Shown: in pieces, positions 1 through 12,038 of the stretch
Numbering within the stretch: the stretch's first letter is position 1
Layout of the letters: each line of letters starts with the position of its first letter
Source of the DNA: Castanea sativa
Lineage: Eukaryota > Streptophyta > Magnoliopsida > Fagales > Fagaceae
Direction: 5' to 3'
NCBI RefSeq assembly: GCF_040712315.1
Contig: NC_134015.1
Location: 13,350,945-13,414,944 of the forward strand
DNA: 64,000 nucleotides
Notes under the pieces: generated by a model
Seen by the model: only the letters and a program-made list of their open reading frames with translations
The model's database searches: none
What the model was told of the DNA's origin: nothing
Program-made: the position numbers and the translations under genes

Positions 1-1
1 A

Positions 2-1473
2 GGAGGAAGCGAGCGCTTATTGAAAACAGGAGCCACTGGACTAACACTTGATGAAGGAAGAGCCATAAATCTCTCTCTTTCAGCTTTAGGTGATGTTATT
101 GCAGCTTTGAGGAAGAGGAAGGCACATGTTCCTTACAGGCAAGTCCTGTTTGATTCTCAGCTTTAGTTATCTACTCATTCTTGTTAGATAAGCTAGCAGT
201 GGTCCCTAAGTTTGAAATTGCTAGACATGGGCTTTACGTTTCTAACTGCTAGCAGATAAGCCCTTTAAGGTGTTCCTTTTCCCTACCAATTATACTGTAA
301 CGTGGCTCAGTTTTATTATCTGTTTCTTTGGTTGCAGAAATAGCAAGCTAACTCAACTTCTCAAGGATTCCTTAGGTAATATACTGCTTTCTTCTATTTA
401 CCATCTTCATAACATTTGAAGCAATGCACTAGTTTTGATACCATTTCTGAATGAGATTATTCTTTAGCTTGATTGAGATCCTAAAATTATGATTGATCAA
501 ATCTAGTTGCTTTCTAGGTTGACGAATCCACTATAAACTATGCATTTGTGATATTAACAAAAAAAAAAAAAAAAATTTAAACAAAAATTTATTTTTATGT
601 GAAGTTACAACATCCTCATCGAAAAAATGTTTTACAACCAATTGCTACAGGTGATCACTCGAAAGTTTTAATGCTTGTGCATGTAAGCCCGTGTGAAACT
701 GATGTTGCAGAGACCATCTGCTCTTTGAGCTTTGCTAAGAGAGCAAGAGGAATAGAGTCATATAGAGAACTTCCAGAGGTATGCTTCTCAAATTCTTTGA
801 AACTGTTGGTTTCTTCGGTAACACATTTTCATGCGCAATTTTTGTATCTATGCTTATATAGGAATTGAAAAGGCAAAGAGAAAAAAAGATCATATTGCTT
901 GAAGAAGACATAAGAGAAGCTGAAGAAGAAAGCCAGAAAATTAGGAATCAAATACACAAGGCTGAAATTCTGTTGAGTGAAAACAAAGGGCTATTCTCAA
1001 CTACTTATGGTCTTCTTGAAGAAGAAGCCAAGATCCCCATAAGCCCCAAAGTAGATTTGAAAGAAGCTATTGGAATACCTCAAACAACCAAGAAAAATAT
1101 TAAACGAAATTGTTCCAATTCTCAGCCTCGTTTCATGACTTCTACTGCGGCCAGTCGTGAAAGGCACAGTGCTTTAGAAAAAGAGGTTGCTGGAAGAGCA
1201 AGAAGTTTTAGATCAGTGATAAGAAGTTCAAACCAGTTTTCACCTTCCCAATCACTTAGTTATTCAGAACCTCGTTTCAGGGCAATTTTACGAAGCTCAA
1301 GTAGAAAATCTCGATATGCTGAGACAAATACTCTCCCTGGAGACAGTCCCAAATGCAATGGCTCAGATTTGAAGGTGGACCCCTTGCCAAGAAACAAGAT
1401 TGTCACTTCATCAGATCCAAATTTGAGAGTTACAATTTGTCGTCATAGAAGAAGGATGTCTGATCTAATCTAA
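2..1473 (+). CDS. Kinesin-14-type motor protein, C-terminal part (5' end outside window)
   Basis: Microtubule motor, cytoskeletal. Coding exons are 2-138, 338-375, 651-778 and 862-1473, ending in TAA. The first exons carry the end of the motor domain: the [14 protein letters not shown] helix, the conserved [17 protein letters not shown] stretch rebuilt across the first intron, then the [22 protein letters not shown] block. The last exon encodes a charged coiled coil ([20 protein letters not shown]) and a Ser/Arg-rich basic tail of about 150 residues. A central motor followed by a coil and a basic tail fits a plant kinesin-14 subgroup; the exact subgroup is not resolved because the N-terminus is missing. 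All exons join in frame without stops. The first intron uses a GC donor. Family assignment is confident, subfamily is inference. Confidence 0.9.
139..337 (+). other. GC-AG intron in the kinesin gene
   Basis: The donor reads AG|GCAAGT and the acceptor TTGCAG|AAA. Only this junction restores the invariant kinesin motif PYRNSKLT; the nearby GT at 143-144 would give a stop codon directly after the junction. AG|GCAAGT is the usual consensus of U2-type GC-AG introns. Confidence 0.85.
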
Positions 1474-2390
1474 GCATGAAAAATGAGTGTTTACTGATCT
1501 TCTAATGTTATAATTGTATAATGTGTGCATGCGTGTATTGTTTTTGGTTCACATTCTTTTATCTGGCAAAGTTTATAGTGGCTGGTGATGTGTGTTACAT
1601 ATGGTAATAGGTTGGTTTGCTGGGGCTTGCTGCCTTTGGATCTCTTAAGTTATTTGTTTTTGTGATCCTTGTAATCTGGTTGAGTCCTGTTAATTATTTG
1701 TTAACATGATTTTGTAGCCCTTATAGGGCAAGTAACTTTGTTTGAAGTTTGTTAACATAATTGTATGGAAATGACCTTTGACATATTTACTTACTCTTCT
1801 AAGTCCTAAAAGCGCATATTGAAAGCAATCTTTGGAAAACTAGCTATCATTTTGTTCCCAAACTTTTTTGTTTTATTATGTATTCACTTTGTCAAACCAC
1901 CTTTAATTAACTTGTCTTTTCTCCCTTATCCAACATCAAACTATGGCTCTTCGCGTCTCTCTTTTATGTTTGATTACTCCTTGGCATATGGATTCCTTAT
2001 CTACTTATAAAACTCTTTCGTGATATGGGCTCTGTTGAGCTTCATGGCATGCTTGCTTCTCTAGCAGGCTAGTTATGATGTGGTCTTCTTTTTCGTATTT
2101 TGACCAAGCTAGATGATGTTGTTTATGATAGATGTTTTGGACTTGTAGACTCCATGATAATTGCGTCAAAAAACCAATTGGTTTTGGTGAAAGCGTGACT
2201 GAAGCTTGTATCCCTTATTGGCTTTATCAAATGAGATAATTGGAATTCATTAATGTGATTAGTCATATTAAGGAAAAAGTTAAAGAATACCCTAAAGGTT
2301 TTGATTTAAAAATTATTTTTAGAAACTTTATTTGGAAAAGAGAAAAGTATTGACTTTTTTATATATTATTTTTTATAGCTTTTTTATATT
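1474..2390. other. Kinesin 3' flank, no gene seen
   Basis: AT-rich DNA. The first few hundred bases are the likely 3' UTR and terminator region of the kinesin gene. No coding region or repeat with clear boundaries is recognised before the retrotransposon at 2396. Confidence 0.5.
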
Positions 2391-2395
2391 CTTAT
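2391..2395. repeat. Target site duplication of element 1, left copy
   Basis: CTTAT directly before the left LTR, matching CTTAT directly after the right LTR. Confidence 0.9.
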
Positions 2396-2953
2396 TGTAA
2401 GGACCAAAAATCATGTAAAAGACTTAGCAACCATCACAACGTATTATGATTAAAGATCCTAAAACAATGAATTTGTAGAGAGGGTAGCAACAACAAAGCT
2501 TTTGACGTCCCTCTTTCCCGTGTCTCTCCTCTCTTATTTATACCCTTTGCCCTTACTATCTCAGCCCTACACATCTCCATCTACTCCACCCCTTCTACTG
2601 ACACTTGTCCATTCTCTTGTAGTCGGTAATGAAGAGAAGGTTTAGCTCTGTGCTTTGTACTGTTCAGGTCATTTCTACATTAATGCAACGGATAAAGCTG
2701 GTACTCCCTATTCAATGCGACCAGAATGGTTAGTGCAGAACATTCAATGCAACGTTTATAGTTATCCAGCCCCCACCCAGATATTTGCAATATACCCCAT
2801 ATATCATTAATCTACCTTCGTCCTTTGCCCGGCCACCCCATTTCATCCTCGAGAGAGTGACTTTTATTCTCCTTTACTCCTTATGTCTTTCAGTATGTCC
2901 TCGGGTCTTCAGATCTTTGGGTCCTCGGGTCTTCGGATCTTCGGGTCCTCACA
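2396..2953 (-). repeat. 3' LTR of element 1
   Basis: 558-bp LTR, TG...CA. It is the 3' LTR because coding runs on the minus strand. A 7-bp insertion (near 2655) relative to the other LTR and about 21 substitutions, 18 of them transitions. The last 60 bp repeat a TCCTCGGGTCTTC-like motif. A short purine tract (on the minus strand, TTAAGGGGCTGT) abuts it at 2954-2965 and is the likely polypurine tract. Confidence 0.93.
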
Positions 2954-3238
2954 ACAGCCCCTTAACACTTGAGTTATTAATCACGAATTAATAGCCAAGT
3001 TTTAACTTCTCGGATACGTCTCTTACGTGCATTTTGCTTTCACACGTACGGACGTCTTTTCGCTGCCCATGACACGCTTCTGACGCTTCGGAGTCCACGA
3101 TGGAGCATTTATGGTGTCAGGCGGTTCCTTACATACGCACGTTCTACGGCTGGATGAGCATCATATGGCTCAGATGTCGATCTCAATTATGAGCGAGAAA
3201 ATTACCGCCCTTCCATTTTTATTTTTATTTTTTACCCC

Positions 3239-3246
3239 TATAAAAG
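3239..3246 (+). promoter_or_regulatory. TATA-like box for the antisense gene of element 1
   Basis: TATAAAAG on the plus strand, 158 bp before the first ATG of the antisense gene and about 290 bp inside the 3' LTR. It follows a T-rich stretch. Element 2 has a TATA-like run at an equivalent place (45012-45021). The promoter role is inferred. Confidence 0.5.
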
Positions 3247-3403
3247 CAAACCTTCAGGCTGGCTGAGGTTTATTTTGGCGTTTTGAAGGATTAAAGGAAA
3301 AAGGATCTCCCAAGGAGCAGTTTTAAGCATTCTTCAGAGGTGTGTCAGCTCTCCTATTGCTTCTTTTGATTGTTTATTTTTTCTTTTTCTGTCGTAAGGG
3401 TTA

Positions 3404-5770
3404 ATGGGTAGATATGCTAAACTAGTAAAAACAGACGAGGCGAAGGCCGCCTTTAAGACCCAATATAGGATTCCTGACGATGTAGACATTCAATATTGTG
3501 AGGAAGAAGATTGTCTACTTGTATCACGGCCACCCGAGTCAGTTTTAATTCCCATGATCGCTTTTATCGAAGGCGGAATGGAAATTCCCATGAGTAGGGT
3601 GACCCGGGATTTTCTTATGAATTATAGACTTACCCCAGTCCAATGTTCTCCCAATGTCCTTAGGATTCTAGGATGTGTAGATGCCCTAAATCGTAAAATG
3701 GGAACCAACTTGACTTGGCATGACGTAAATTGGGTGTATAATTGCCAGAAAGGGGAAAAAACCAAATATTACATGAAGTGTAGGGTCCCCGCCGTTAGGT
3801 TGATCTCCTGCTTGCCTGACTCAAGCAAAGGCATGGACGAGGATTACCTCATCATCTCGGGGAATTGGCATGACGGCTTACACTGCCCTACCCAAGATGG
3901 GGTGCCAAGTAGGGTTCCCGAGGACCGATATAATACTTAGGAATAACCGTCTTCTTTTTATGATCTAACATTGATTAACTCTTCCTAATGGTTTTTATTC
4001 CTTACTGCAGACGACTACCACACCGCTCCAAACATAGCTGCTGTGAACCGTCAAGATTTTAACAGAATTCTTCGATCAGAAATGTTCTTGCACAGAGATG
4101 GACAACTCCGGGCAGCCCACGTCATCCTCGGCTACACCCCTTCCACCAAATGATTTCAAAGTCCAAAGAACGTAATACAAGCCAGGGATTTTCGGCTAGC
4201 TCGTATTGACGTTGCAGTTCTTGGCTTCTTACTACCTACACCTCCTCCAGCAGGCACCCAAGACGCACAACTTCCAGCCCCTCTTGCAGCCAAATTACTT
4301 TACCCCCAAGAGCAATCCACCGATCTAGTGGTAGAAGAAAAAGCTTCAACTCCCAAACCCAGTCGCCCCAAGGTGGCGGAAAAAGACTTTGAAGTTTTTT
4401 ACCGCGAAGATGCCCCTCGCACTTCACATCCTTCAACCAGCAATATGGGCTTCCAGGAAAAAGAACCCGATCTTCTGGCCTTGCTACAAGCACATGCAGG
4501 CAGCTCTTCCCCTGCTGTGGCCATACCCCCTCGTCCAATCACCCCCGCCGTGACACGCACCCCTCCCTCCGAGGTCGTGGACAAAAAAAGAAAAAGCGGT
4601 CAAAGTAGCAAAAACGTCATAGAAATCGAAGAAGGAGAGAACCCCGACCTTCCTTCTAAAGATAATAGGGCAGGGAAAGCCCGTACCAAGAAGCCTGCTC
4701 ATACTGGATCTTCTAAGGACACTAGTGGCGAGCCAACAAGAAAAGCAACGGTTTGGCGCCCCAACTTTACCCTAAGTTCAGGCAGCCCCGTTCTTGATGA
4801 TGCCAATCTCAGAGACCCGAAAAAGGGAAGCTCAAGCTTGGTGGCCGAGTGCTTGGAAAAGGCCTTATGCCTTCCCGAGGACATGGCTGAACTGCGGTCT
4901 TTCCGCAAAAGAGAAGTATTCCTGTCTCTAAAACAGGACTTGGCTAAGGTATTTTCCAGGTTCTATATCACTTTATCTTCATTATTCTTAAAAGTATTAC
5001 TCATATAACTCTCGTAATTTATGTACGTTATAGGCCGTCCAGGCTTCATTCATGGCCGAGGAATGGGTGGACCATTCCTTGGACTTAGCTGGGAAAGCCG
5101 AGCACAATGCCGAGGTAGCTGCGAGGGCTCAGAATGAAGCGGAACAGAACCTGAAGGAGACCCTCATTCGCCTAGCCGAGGTAGAAAAAGCTCACAAAAA
5201 CGCAGAGTCTGCCTTGCAGAGTTATGAGTCGCAGGCTAATCTTGCTCTTGAAGCCCGAAAACAAGCTCAAAACAGACTTGCTCTTACTGTGGTGGAGCTT
5301 AAGCAAGCACAAAGGGAACTAGCCTCTAAAGAGCAGGAAAAAGCTGATGCTGAGCAAGCAGCATATGATGCCGAAATGAAGAAGGCTACTGACAGCCTCA
5401 TCGCTCTACTAAAAGGGGTTGCTCGTGCATTCTGTTTAGAAGTGTGGGGTGGGCATTAGACGCTGCCGGAGTATACACTGAGTCTGAGCTTCGAGCTCCC
5501 GACAGTGTTTACTACCCTTCTGCTTTGCACTTAGCTCCTGCTCCTTCTAAACCTACAAGTGACCCTCTCGCAGCTGCAACTACTTCGAATCCTAATCCAT
5601 CTGCTGTTCATTCCCAGGGCCAAGAAATAGCTGAAAACCCTTCTCCTAATACCAAGCCAGTGGATGAAGGAAATGAAGCCAACCCGAAGGAAGTGGGACA
5701 GGCAAAAAAGAAGAAAAAAGGGAAAGAAGCAGAGAAGAAGATCCCTAAAGACAAACAAACAAGCACTTAA
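3404..5770 (+). pseudogene. Antisense extra gene of Tat element 1 (spliced, decayed)
   Basis: Plus-strand gene opposite to gag-pol. Proposed exons: 3404-3908, 4011-4948, 5034-5770. Exon 1 begins MGRYAKLVKTDEAKAAF and holds a globular domain (FKTQYRIPDDVDI..., ending around SGNWHDG). Exon 2 continues with a DGQLRAAHVILGY block, then a Pro/Ser/Lys-rich linker with basic clusters (KKRK, KKPAH). Exon 3 is an Ala/Glu/Lys-rich coiled coil followed by a Lys-rich tail. The first intron is phase 1 (its donor, A|GTAGGG, is uncertain) and the second is phase 0. There is an in-frame TGA at 4151-4153 and a frameshift near 5445. It resembles the antisense ORFs known from Tat-type elements, which I recall being grouped with 'putative gypsy type transposon' domains; no biochemical role is known to me. 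The fold relates to the antisense gene of element 2. Confidence 0.75.
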
Positions 5771-6059
5771 TTCTGTTATTTTTTCTTTTTGTTTTCTTAT
5801 TGCCGTTTTTTTTTTTATAAACTGAATGGAAGGAATGAATAGCCGTGCCGTGCATATTGTTGTTAATTGCAATACTCAAGTATTTACTTTGTTTCTATTT
5901 ATTTGCCAAGTATAATGCCTTACCGCAAAGATAATAAATTTTCATGCACACATAACATGGATCATGATGATCAATTTTGAAATATAAGCCAACAGTAAAC
6001 GATGTTCATTTTTTGTCTTACACTTATAATTTGAGGAAATGACCAAGAATTAGGATTAG

Positions 6060-6537
6060 TTAACACTTAACTTTTTATAAGTTGTTAATGCCTCTTAGAC
6101 TTATGGCCTGAAGAGTCGAACAAGGTCTAAGGTCAGCTTAACACTTAAATTTTTATAAGTCGTTAATTTCTCTTAGACTTGTGGCCCGAGGAGCCGGACA
6201 AGGCCTAAGGTCAGCTTAACACTTAAATTTTTATAAGTAGTTAATTTCTCTTAGACTTGTGGCCCGAGGAGCCGGACAAGGCCTAAGGTTAGCTTAACAC
6301 TTAACTTTTATAAGTAGTTAATTTCTCTTAGACTTGTGGCCCGAGGAGCTAGACAAGGCCTAAGGTCAGCTTAACACTTAAATTTTTATAAGTAGTTAAT
6401 TTCTCTTAGACTTGTGGCCCGAGAAGTCAGACAAGGCCTAAGGTCAGCTTAACACTTAAATTTTTATAGGTTGTTAATTTCTCTTAGACTTGTGGCCCGA
6501 GGAGCCGGACAAGCTTAAGGTCAGCCTAACACTTGAG
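6060..6537. repeat. 78-bp tandem array in the 3' region of element 1
   Basis: About 6.1 head-to-tail copies of a 77-78 bp unit starting at 6060, 6138, 6216, 6294, 6371 and 6449, with a partial seventh. The first copy is the most diverged. Each unit contains an imperfect inverted repeat, CTTAGACTTGT against ACAAGGCCTAAG, around a GC-rich loop. It sits between the end of integrase and the antisense gene, the region known to be hypervariable in Tat elements. Confidence 0.95.
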
Positions 6538-6619
6538 TATAGTTTATTCCAGTAAAAGAGAACACACAGACTAATGGAACAAAATAAGCCTACAAGTGAT
6601 ACAAAAGAAGGCTCTTCCT

Positions 6620-7936
6620 TTAATAGTAATAACGTCGCAAGTTATTTACATTCCAGTGGCGATGAATTACCCTTCCATCTAAATCTTTTAAACGATAAGC
6701 CCCCACGCCTGCTACAGATGTAATTCGATACGGTCCTTCCCAATTAGGCCCTAATTTACCCCAGGCAGGATTTCTCACTGTCCCTACCACTTTTCTTAAT
6801 ACCAAGTCTCCTGGTACTAAAGGTCTTAACTTTACCCCCTTGTTATATGTCTGCTTGAGTTTCTGTTGGTAACTGTCCGTCTTTACACTGGCTATTTCCC
6901 TTCTTTCTTCAATGGTATTCAAGCTATCACACAACATATCATGATTACTCGTATCGTTATACTGATCAGATTTCAAGGTGGGAAAGCCTGATTCCAATGG
7001 GATTACCGCTTCCATTCCATATGTCATTGAAAAGGGTGTCTCGCCTGTTGATCTTCGGGGGGTAGTACGATAAGTCCACAACACATGAGGCAACTCTTCT
7101 ACCCATCTTCCTTTAGCATCGTCTAATTGCTTCTTTAATCTTGCCAGAATAACTTTATTTGTAGCCTCAGCTTGACCATTTCCTTGAGGGTAGGCCGGTG
7201 TTGAATATCCATTCCTTATTCCCATATCCGCACAATACCTATGGAAAGCCTTGCTATCAAATTGAAGTCCATTATCAGAAATCAAAGTATGCGGGACCCC
7301 AAAGCGAGTTACGATATTCTTCCAAATAAACTTCTTAGCATCTGTATCCCTGATATTAGCTAATGGTTCGGATTCCACCCACTTAGTAAAATAATCCATG
7401 CCGACAAGGAGCCATCTTCTATTACCGATCGCCCGAGGAAAAGGTCCGACGATATCCAAGCCCCATTTAGCTAAAGGCCATGGGCTAGATAATGGATTCA
7501 AGGCTCCCCCTGGTTGATGAATGTTTGGTGCAAACCTTTGACACTGGTCACACTTCCTTGCATATTCTTGAGAGGCCCTCTGCATATTTGGCCACCAATA
7601 CCCTTGAGTCATGGCTCTGTGGGCTAATGATCTTCCCCCCGTATGACTTCCGCATATTCCTTCGTGTAACTTTTCCAATAAAGGCTCAACAACTTCAGGA
7701 TGTATGCAGAGCAAATATGGCCTCGAGTAGGAACGTTTGTACAACTTATGCTCCCCAGAAAGCCAATATCGGGGGGCACTTCTCCGTACCTTCTCGGCTT
7801 CCACTTTATTCTCGGGTAGCACACCGCACTGTAGGAATGTCACAATCGGATCCATCCAGCTCGGGCCAACGCGAATACTATGAATTTCGACTGCCGGGAT
7901 GCCAGTAAGGCCAGAGGTCAACAGGTCCTCTACCAT
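6620..7936 (-). pseudogene. Integrase region of element 1 pol
   Basis: 438 codons open. N-terminal zinc-binding HHCC region (HEGICGSH...CDQCQRF), then the DDE core: first Asp in GMDYFTKW, second in SDNGLQF, Glu in GQAEATNK. The C-terminal part has WEGPYRI and ends in NLRRYYY. It inserts element cDNA into the host genome. The frame is intact here but separated from the upstream RNase H region by a stop, so no complete polyprotein can be made. Confidence 0.9.
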
Positions 7937-7942
7937 TACTGT

Positions 7943-9814
7943 TCATGGTAACTTTGAGCCCAAGGATGTGGCTAACATGGCCAACGAGTCGGCATGAGCG
8001 TTCTGCCCTCTCGGAATTTGTCGTACTTTAAAACTCTTAAACAGACCTAACACCCTTTTGACTTGTTCGAGGTATTTTTTCATTCTTTCATCTCGTGCCT
8101 CAAACTCTCCATTAACTTGCCCGACAACTAATCTGGAATCATAATACAACTCCACTACTTCTCCTCCCAGATGCCTAACCATTTGAGCACCTGCCAAGAG
8201 AGCTTCATACTCGGCCTCATTATTAGTGGTTACAAATCCTAGCTGTAGTGACTTTTCCATAATCAATTTCTCAAGGGTAATCAGCACAATTCCAATCCCG
8301 GCTCCCTTTCGATTGGATGCCCCATCCATATACACTTCCCAAAGGAGGACATCTCCAATCCCAATAGACATTACGGCTAGCATAACATCTTCTTGCTTAG
8401 TGCCACTTTCAGTGAATTCGGCCACAACATCGGCAAGAACCTGCCCTTTAATAGCCGTCTGGGGCATATACTTAACGTCATAAGCTCCAAGCTTAGTTCC
8501 CCACTTAGCCACGCGACCAGTGTAGTCAGATTTCCTCATGATAGTCTGCAAAGGCAATTGGGTAAGTACTACTATCGTATGAGCTTGAAAATAATGGGGA
8601 AGCTTCCTTGTGGCATGTACGACGGCTAGAAGAGCTTTTTCCAAAGGTAAATATCGCTGCTCAGCCTCTTGTAAGTATTTACTAATATAATATACCGGTT
8701 TTTGAACCCCATCATCATTCCGTATTAGGACAAGACTTACAGCATAGTCCGTGACTGCTAAATAGACATACAACACCTCTTCCTTCTCCGGCCGTGATAA
8801 TATTGGCGGATTCGCCAAATATTGCTTCAAATCCTCAAAGGCCAAATTACACTCATCAGTCTACTGGAAATCTTTCCATTTATGCAAAAGGCGATAAAAA
8901 GGTCGGCACCTATCCGCAGACCGTGATATAAACCGATTCAAGGCTGCAAACATTCCAGCTAGCTTTTATACCTCCTTAGGATTCCGAGGAGGATGCAACC
9001 CTAAGATAGCCTTGATTTGATCAGGGTTAACTTCAATTCCCCGGTGCGTTATCATGTACCCGAGGAAGTTTCCCAAACTTACTCCAAAAGAACACTTGGA
9101 AGCATTCAAACACAATTTGTACCTCCTAAGGATTGAGAAGGTTTCGTGTAAGTCCTTCACATGGTCTCCCACCTCCTTACTTTTGATCATCATGTCATCG
9201 ATATATGCCTCCATATTACACCCCAACTACAACTCAAACATTCTAGTCACCATCCTCTGATAAGTGGAGCCTGCATTCTTAAGACCAAAGGGCATTACTC
9301 GATAATGATAATTGCCATTAGGAGCACGAAAAACTGTCTTCTCCTAATCACTTAATGGCATAAGGATCTGATGATAACCCTGAAAAGCATCCAGGAAACT
9401 CATCCGGGGGTGCCCAACAGTTGCATCCACCAACTGATCAATTCTCGGAATAGGGAAAGGATCCTTTGGACATGCCTTATTCAGATCAGTGAAGTCGACG
9501 CAAACTCTCCACTTTCCGTTCTTCTTTTTAACCACAACAGTGTTGGTCAGCCACTCAGGATAAAAAATTTCCTTAATTGCCCCCGCTTGCTTTAACTTGT
9601 TAACCTCCTCTTTAACTGCCTCGGCATGCTCTTGGGACGCACGCCGAGGAGGCTGCTTACGGGGCACTGCGTTGGGACTAACATTCAAATGGTGACAAAT
9701 GAAATCTGGATCAATTCTCGGGACGTCATAGGTCGTCCATGCAAAAACATCAATGTTATCCTGTAAAAACTTAGCTAATTCCTCCCTTTCCGGCACTGGT
9801 AATTGGGATCCCAC
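7943..9814 (-). pseudogene. RT, RNase H and second RNase H region of element 1 pol
   Basis: Reverse transcriptase begins in 9344-9814 (WRVCVDFTDLNKACPKD, FLDAFQGYHQI). The catalytic YIDDMM lies in the fragment 8966-9226. The first RNase H is in the N-terminal half of 7943-8845 (KPVYYISKYLQEAEQRY). The second RNase H follows with WEVYMDGASNRKGAG, TNNEAEYEALLAG, YYDSRLVVGQVNG and HADSLAMLA, the archaeal-type domain of Tat elements. At least four stops or frameshifts fall between the fragments, including one after PLSD and one before the YIDD fragment. Confidence 0.9.
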
Positions 9815-9919
9815 CTGAAAATATTTCTCCTTATCTTCTCCTATAAATATCTTGTCCAGCTCTTCAGCGAAACCTCCATTCCCATTGACACCTATTCCCC
9901 GAGCAGGTTCCTTTAATTG

Positions 9920-10375
9920 CTATAATGCTTCCGGAGTCGTCCTCGTTGATAAACCTTGCCCTGTTCTAATACTTGCAGACATCAAACACTGCCTAGCTAC
10001 CGACTGGCTGCCGTGTAATATCCCCACACTTCCTTGGATAGGATACTTCACCATTACGTGCAAAGTTGAAGAAACTGCCCCCATTGCATGGAGCCAAGGC
10101 CTAGCCAAAATGGCCGTGTAAGGTGAATACGCCCTGACTACTATGAAATTAACTTGGACCTCGGTACCCTCCACCTGTACAGGCAGCCTAATCATCTCCC
10201 GAGGAATCACCTGTTTCCCGTCAAAGCCTACTAACGGGGAATCATACTTCTCCAAATCCTCTTCTTTCAACTTTAAACCATTCAACAAGTCAGGGTACAT
10301 AATTTCTGCACCACTTCCATCATCCACCAAGACTCGTTTCACGTCATATCCCCCGATACGAATAGTTACTACCAA
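9920..10375 (-). pseudogene. Aspartic protease region of element 1
   Basis: Retroviral-type protease. The active-site Asp lies in VLVDDGSGAEIMY, followed by the flap-like GFDGKQVIPRE and the C-terminal ILARPWLHAMGAV. In-frame stops separate it from gag (near 10390) and from RT (near 9918). It would process the polyprotein in particles; it is not functional here as part of one chain. Confidence 0.88.
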
Positions 10376-10618
10376 TGCATCGTCATGGGGTTAAGAGGTT
10401 CCCTCCTTATCTTCTTCAGAAAAACCCAATACTGGTGTTGCCGAGAACCTCAATCTTTTAGCCAGTTGGTTGTTTCCCTCCATGACTTCATTTCCAAAGC
10501 TACTATGCACGGACATGATCCGAGAAGGATCCCCGACCTCTCTTCTCGGCTGCGCCAAAATAACATTAATGGTGCCTAAAGCCGGCTGAGGAGTATTTCC
10601 ACCATACCTTCGCGTACC

Positions 10619-11986
10619 TTAATGTCCCACTTGCCCGTCTAGCCAATACAAGAAATGATTGATTTTTCCCACCTTGGCTAATTGGTTCAAATGGTCACGC
10701 AACGTCCGACACTCTTTTGTGGTATGTCCCTTATCTTGATGATAATGACAATAAAGATTTTGATTCATCGTAGATGCATTTCCACTCATCTTGTTAGGTG
10801 GTCTAAAGTATGGTTCATTTCGAATTTTCTCCAATATGTGATGCATAGGCTCCTTGAACAGTGAATTAACCAAAGGAGTTTCAGCTGGCAATGGACGACT
10901 TAGAAAGTCTCGCCTAGGCCGATTGCCTTGAAACCCACTTCCCGAAGATCTTTCTTCTCGGGATATATCTTCGCTTTTCCTTTGCTTTGAATTTGGTCCT
11001 CCTCCACCCGTTTATATTTGTCTATACGGTCCATAAGCTGGCGCATGTCTACAGCTGCCTTCATTGTCAAGGACTTCCTCAATCCATGCTCCGTAGGAAG
11101 CCTCACCTTAAAAGTTCTTACAGCCACATTTTCAACATCTCCGTCAATTTCATTATACATTTCCCAATACCGATCAGAATAAGTTTTGAGCGTTTCTCCT
11201 TCCCTCATAGCCATAGATAGTAGTGCATCCAAGGGTTTTGGGATCCTACTACAAGTTATGAACCGTGCCCCGAATGCCCTTGTCAGCTCTTCAAAGGACT
11301 TTAGGGAACTTTCCGCCAAAGCATCAAACCACCGCATGGCCACCAGTCCCAGACTGGAGGGAAACACTTTGCACATCAACGCTTTATTATTCGAATAGAC
11401 TGCCATCTTTTGATTAAAATGACTGACGTGTTCTACATGATCAGTCCTTCCATTATAAATAGTAAATATAGGTTGAGAAAATCTACCGGGGGAGTTTTGC
11501 CTTATTTATCCTGGCCACGAAAGGGGATTTAGAAATTTGCCTCAAAGCTTTACCCATTACATCATTCCCCTCACCGTGGTATGCCCCATTTTGACCTTGC
11601 GCCTCCTCCTGCCTCTTTGCCCTAGCACCTGAAGAAGTGCCCAAACGGGCCTCACTGTGAAGAGACTCAAGTGCAGGAAGTTCCTTTCCTCCAGGTTTTT
11701 CCTCAGAACTATCACTGGAAGAGTAAGACGGGCTCCTTCTACCACGCTTCTAACGATCTAACCGCTTGCACAAGTAATCTATCTCGGACTGCATTTGTTG
11801 CAACACATCATCGCGATACATTGGCCTCTCGGTCGATGATCGTTGCCCAGCTACTTGACCACTATGATGCAATTCTACCACCACACTTGGGGTGTGTTTC
11901 TTTCCAATTCCCCGTTGTATATCTACAGTTAGGGTTCTCCTTTGTGAACTTACTGATTCTTCCCTTTCTTGACTTGCCTCCGCCAT
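10619..11986 (-). pseudogene. gag region of element 1
   Basis: Begins MAEASQEREESV at 11986. The conserved capsid segment MRWFDALAESSLKSFEELTRAFGARF lies in 10900-11406, and a CHYHQDKGHTTKEC zinc-knuckle-like motif in 10619-10891. Broken by a stop near 11750, a frameshift near 11470, another near 10910 and a stop at the end of the knuckle fragment. Gag forms the particle shell and binds element RNA. Confidence 0.88.
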
Positions 11987-12018
11987 ATACTTTTAAACCA
12001 GAACGCCCCACTTTATTG

Positions 12019-12038
12019 TTCCCACAGACGGCGCCAAT
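12019..12038 (-). other. Primer binding site of element 1
   Basis: On the minus strand, directly inside the 5' LTR, TTGGCGCCGTCTGTGGGAA. Element 2 has nearly the same sequence at the same place. Position and the TGGCGC start fit a tRNA primer site; which tRNA is not determined here. Confidence 0.7.

Noticed and set aside
4236..4908. Minus-strand open frames opposite the element 1 antisense gene, considered as an inversion like that of element 2
   Set aside because: The plus strand carries the coherent protein through this stretch with the right splice phases; the minus frames have no similarity to it.
6060..6537. A CRISPR-like array
   Set aside because: Units are contiguous without unique spacers, and the genome is a plant nuclear one.
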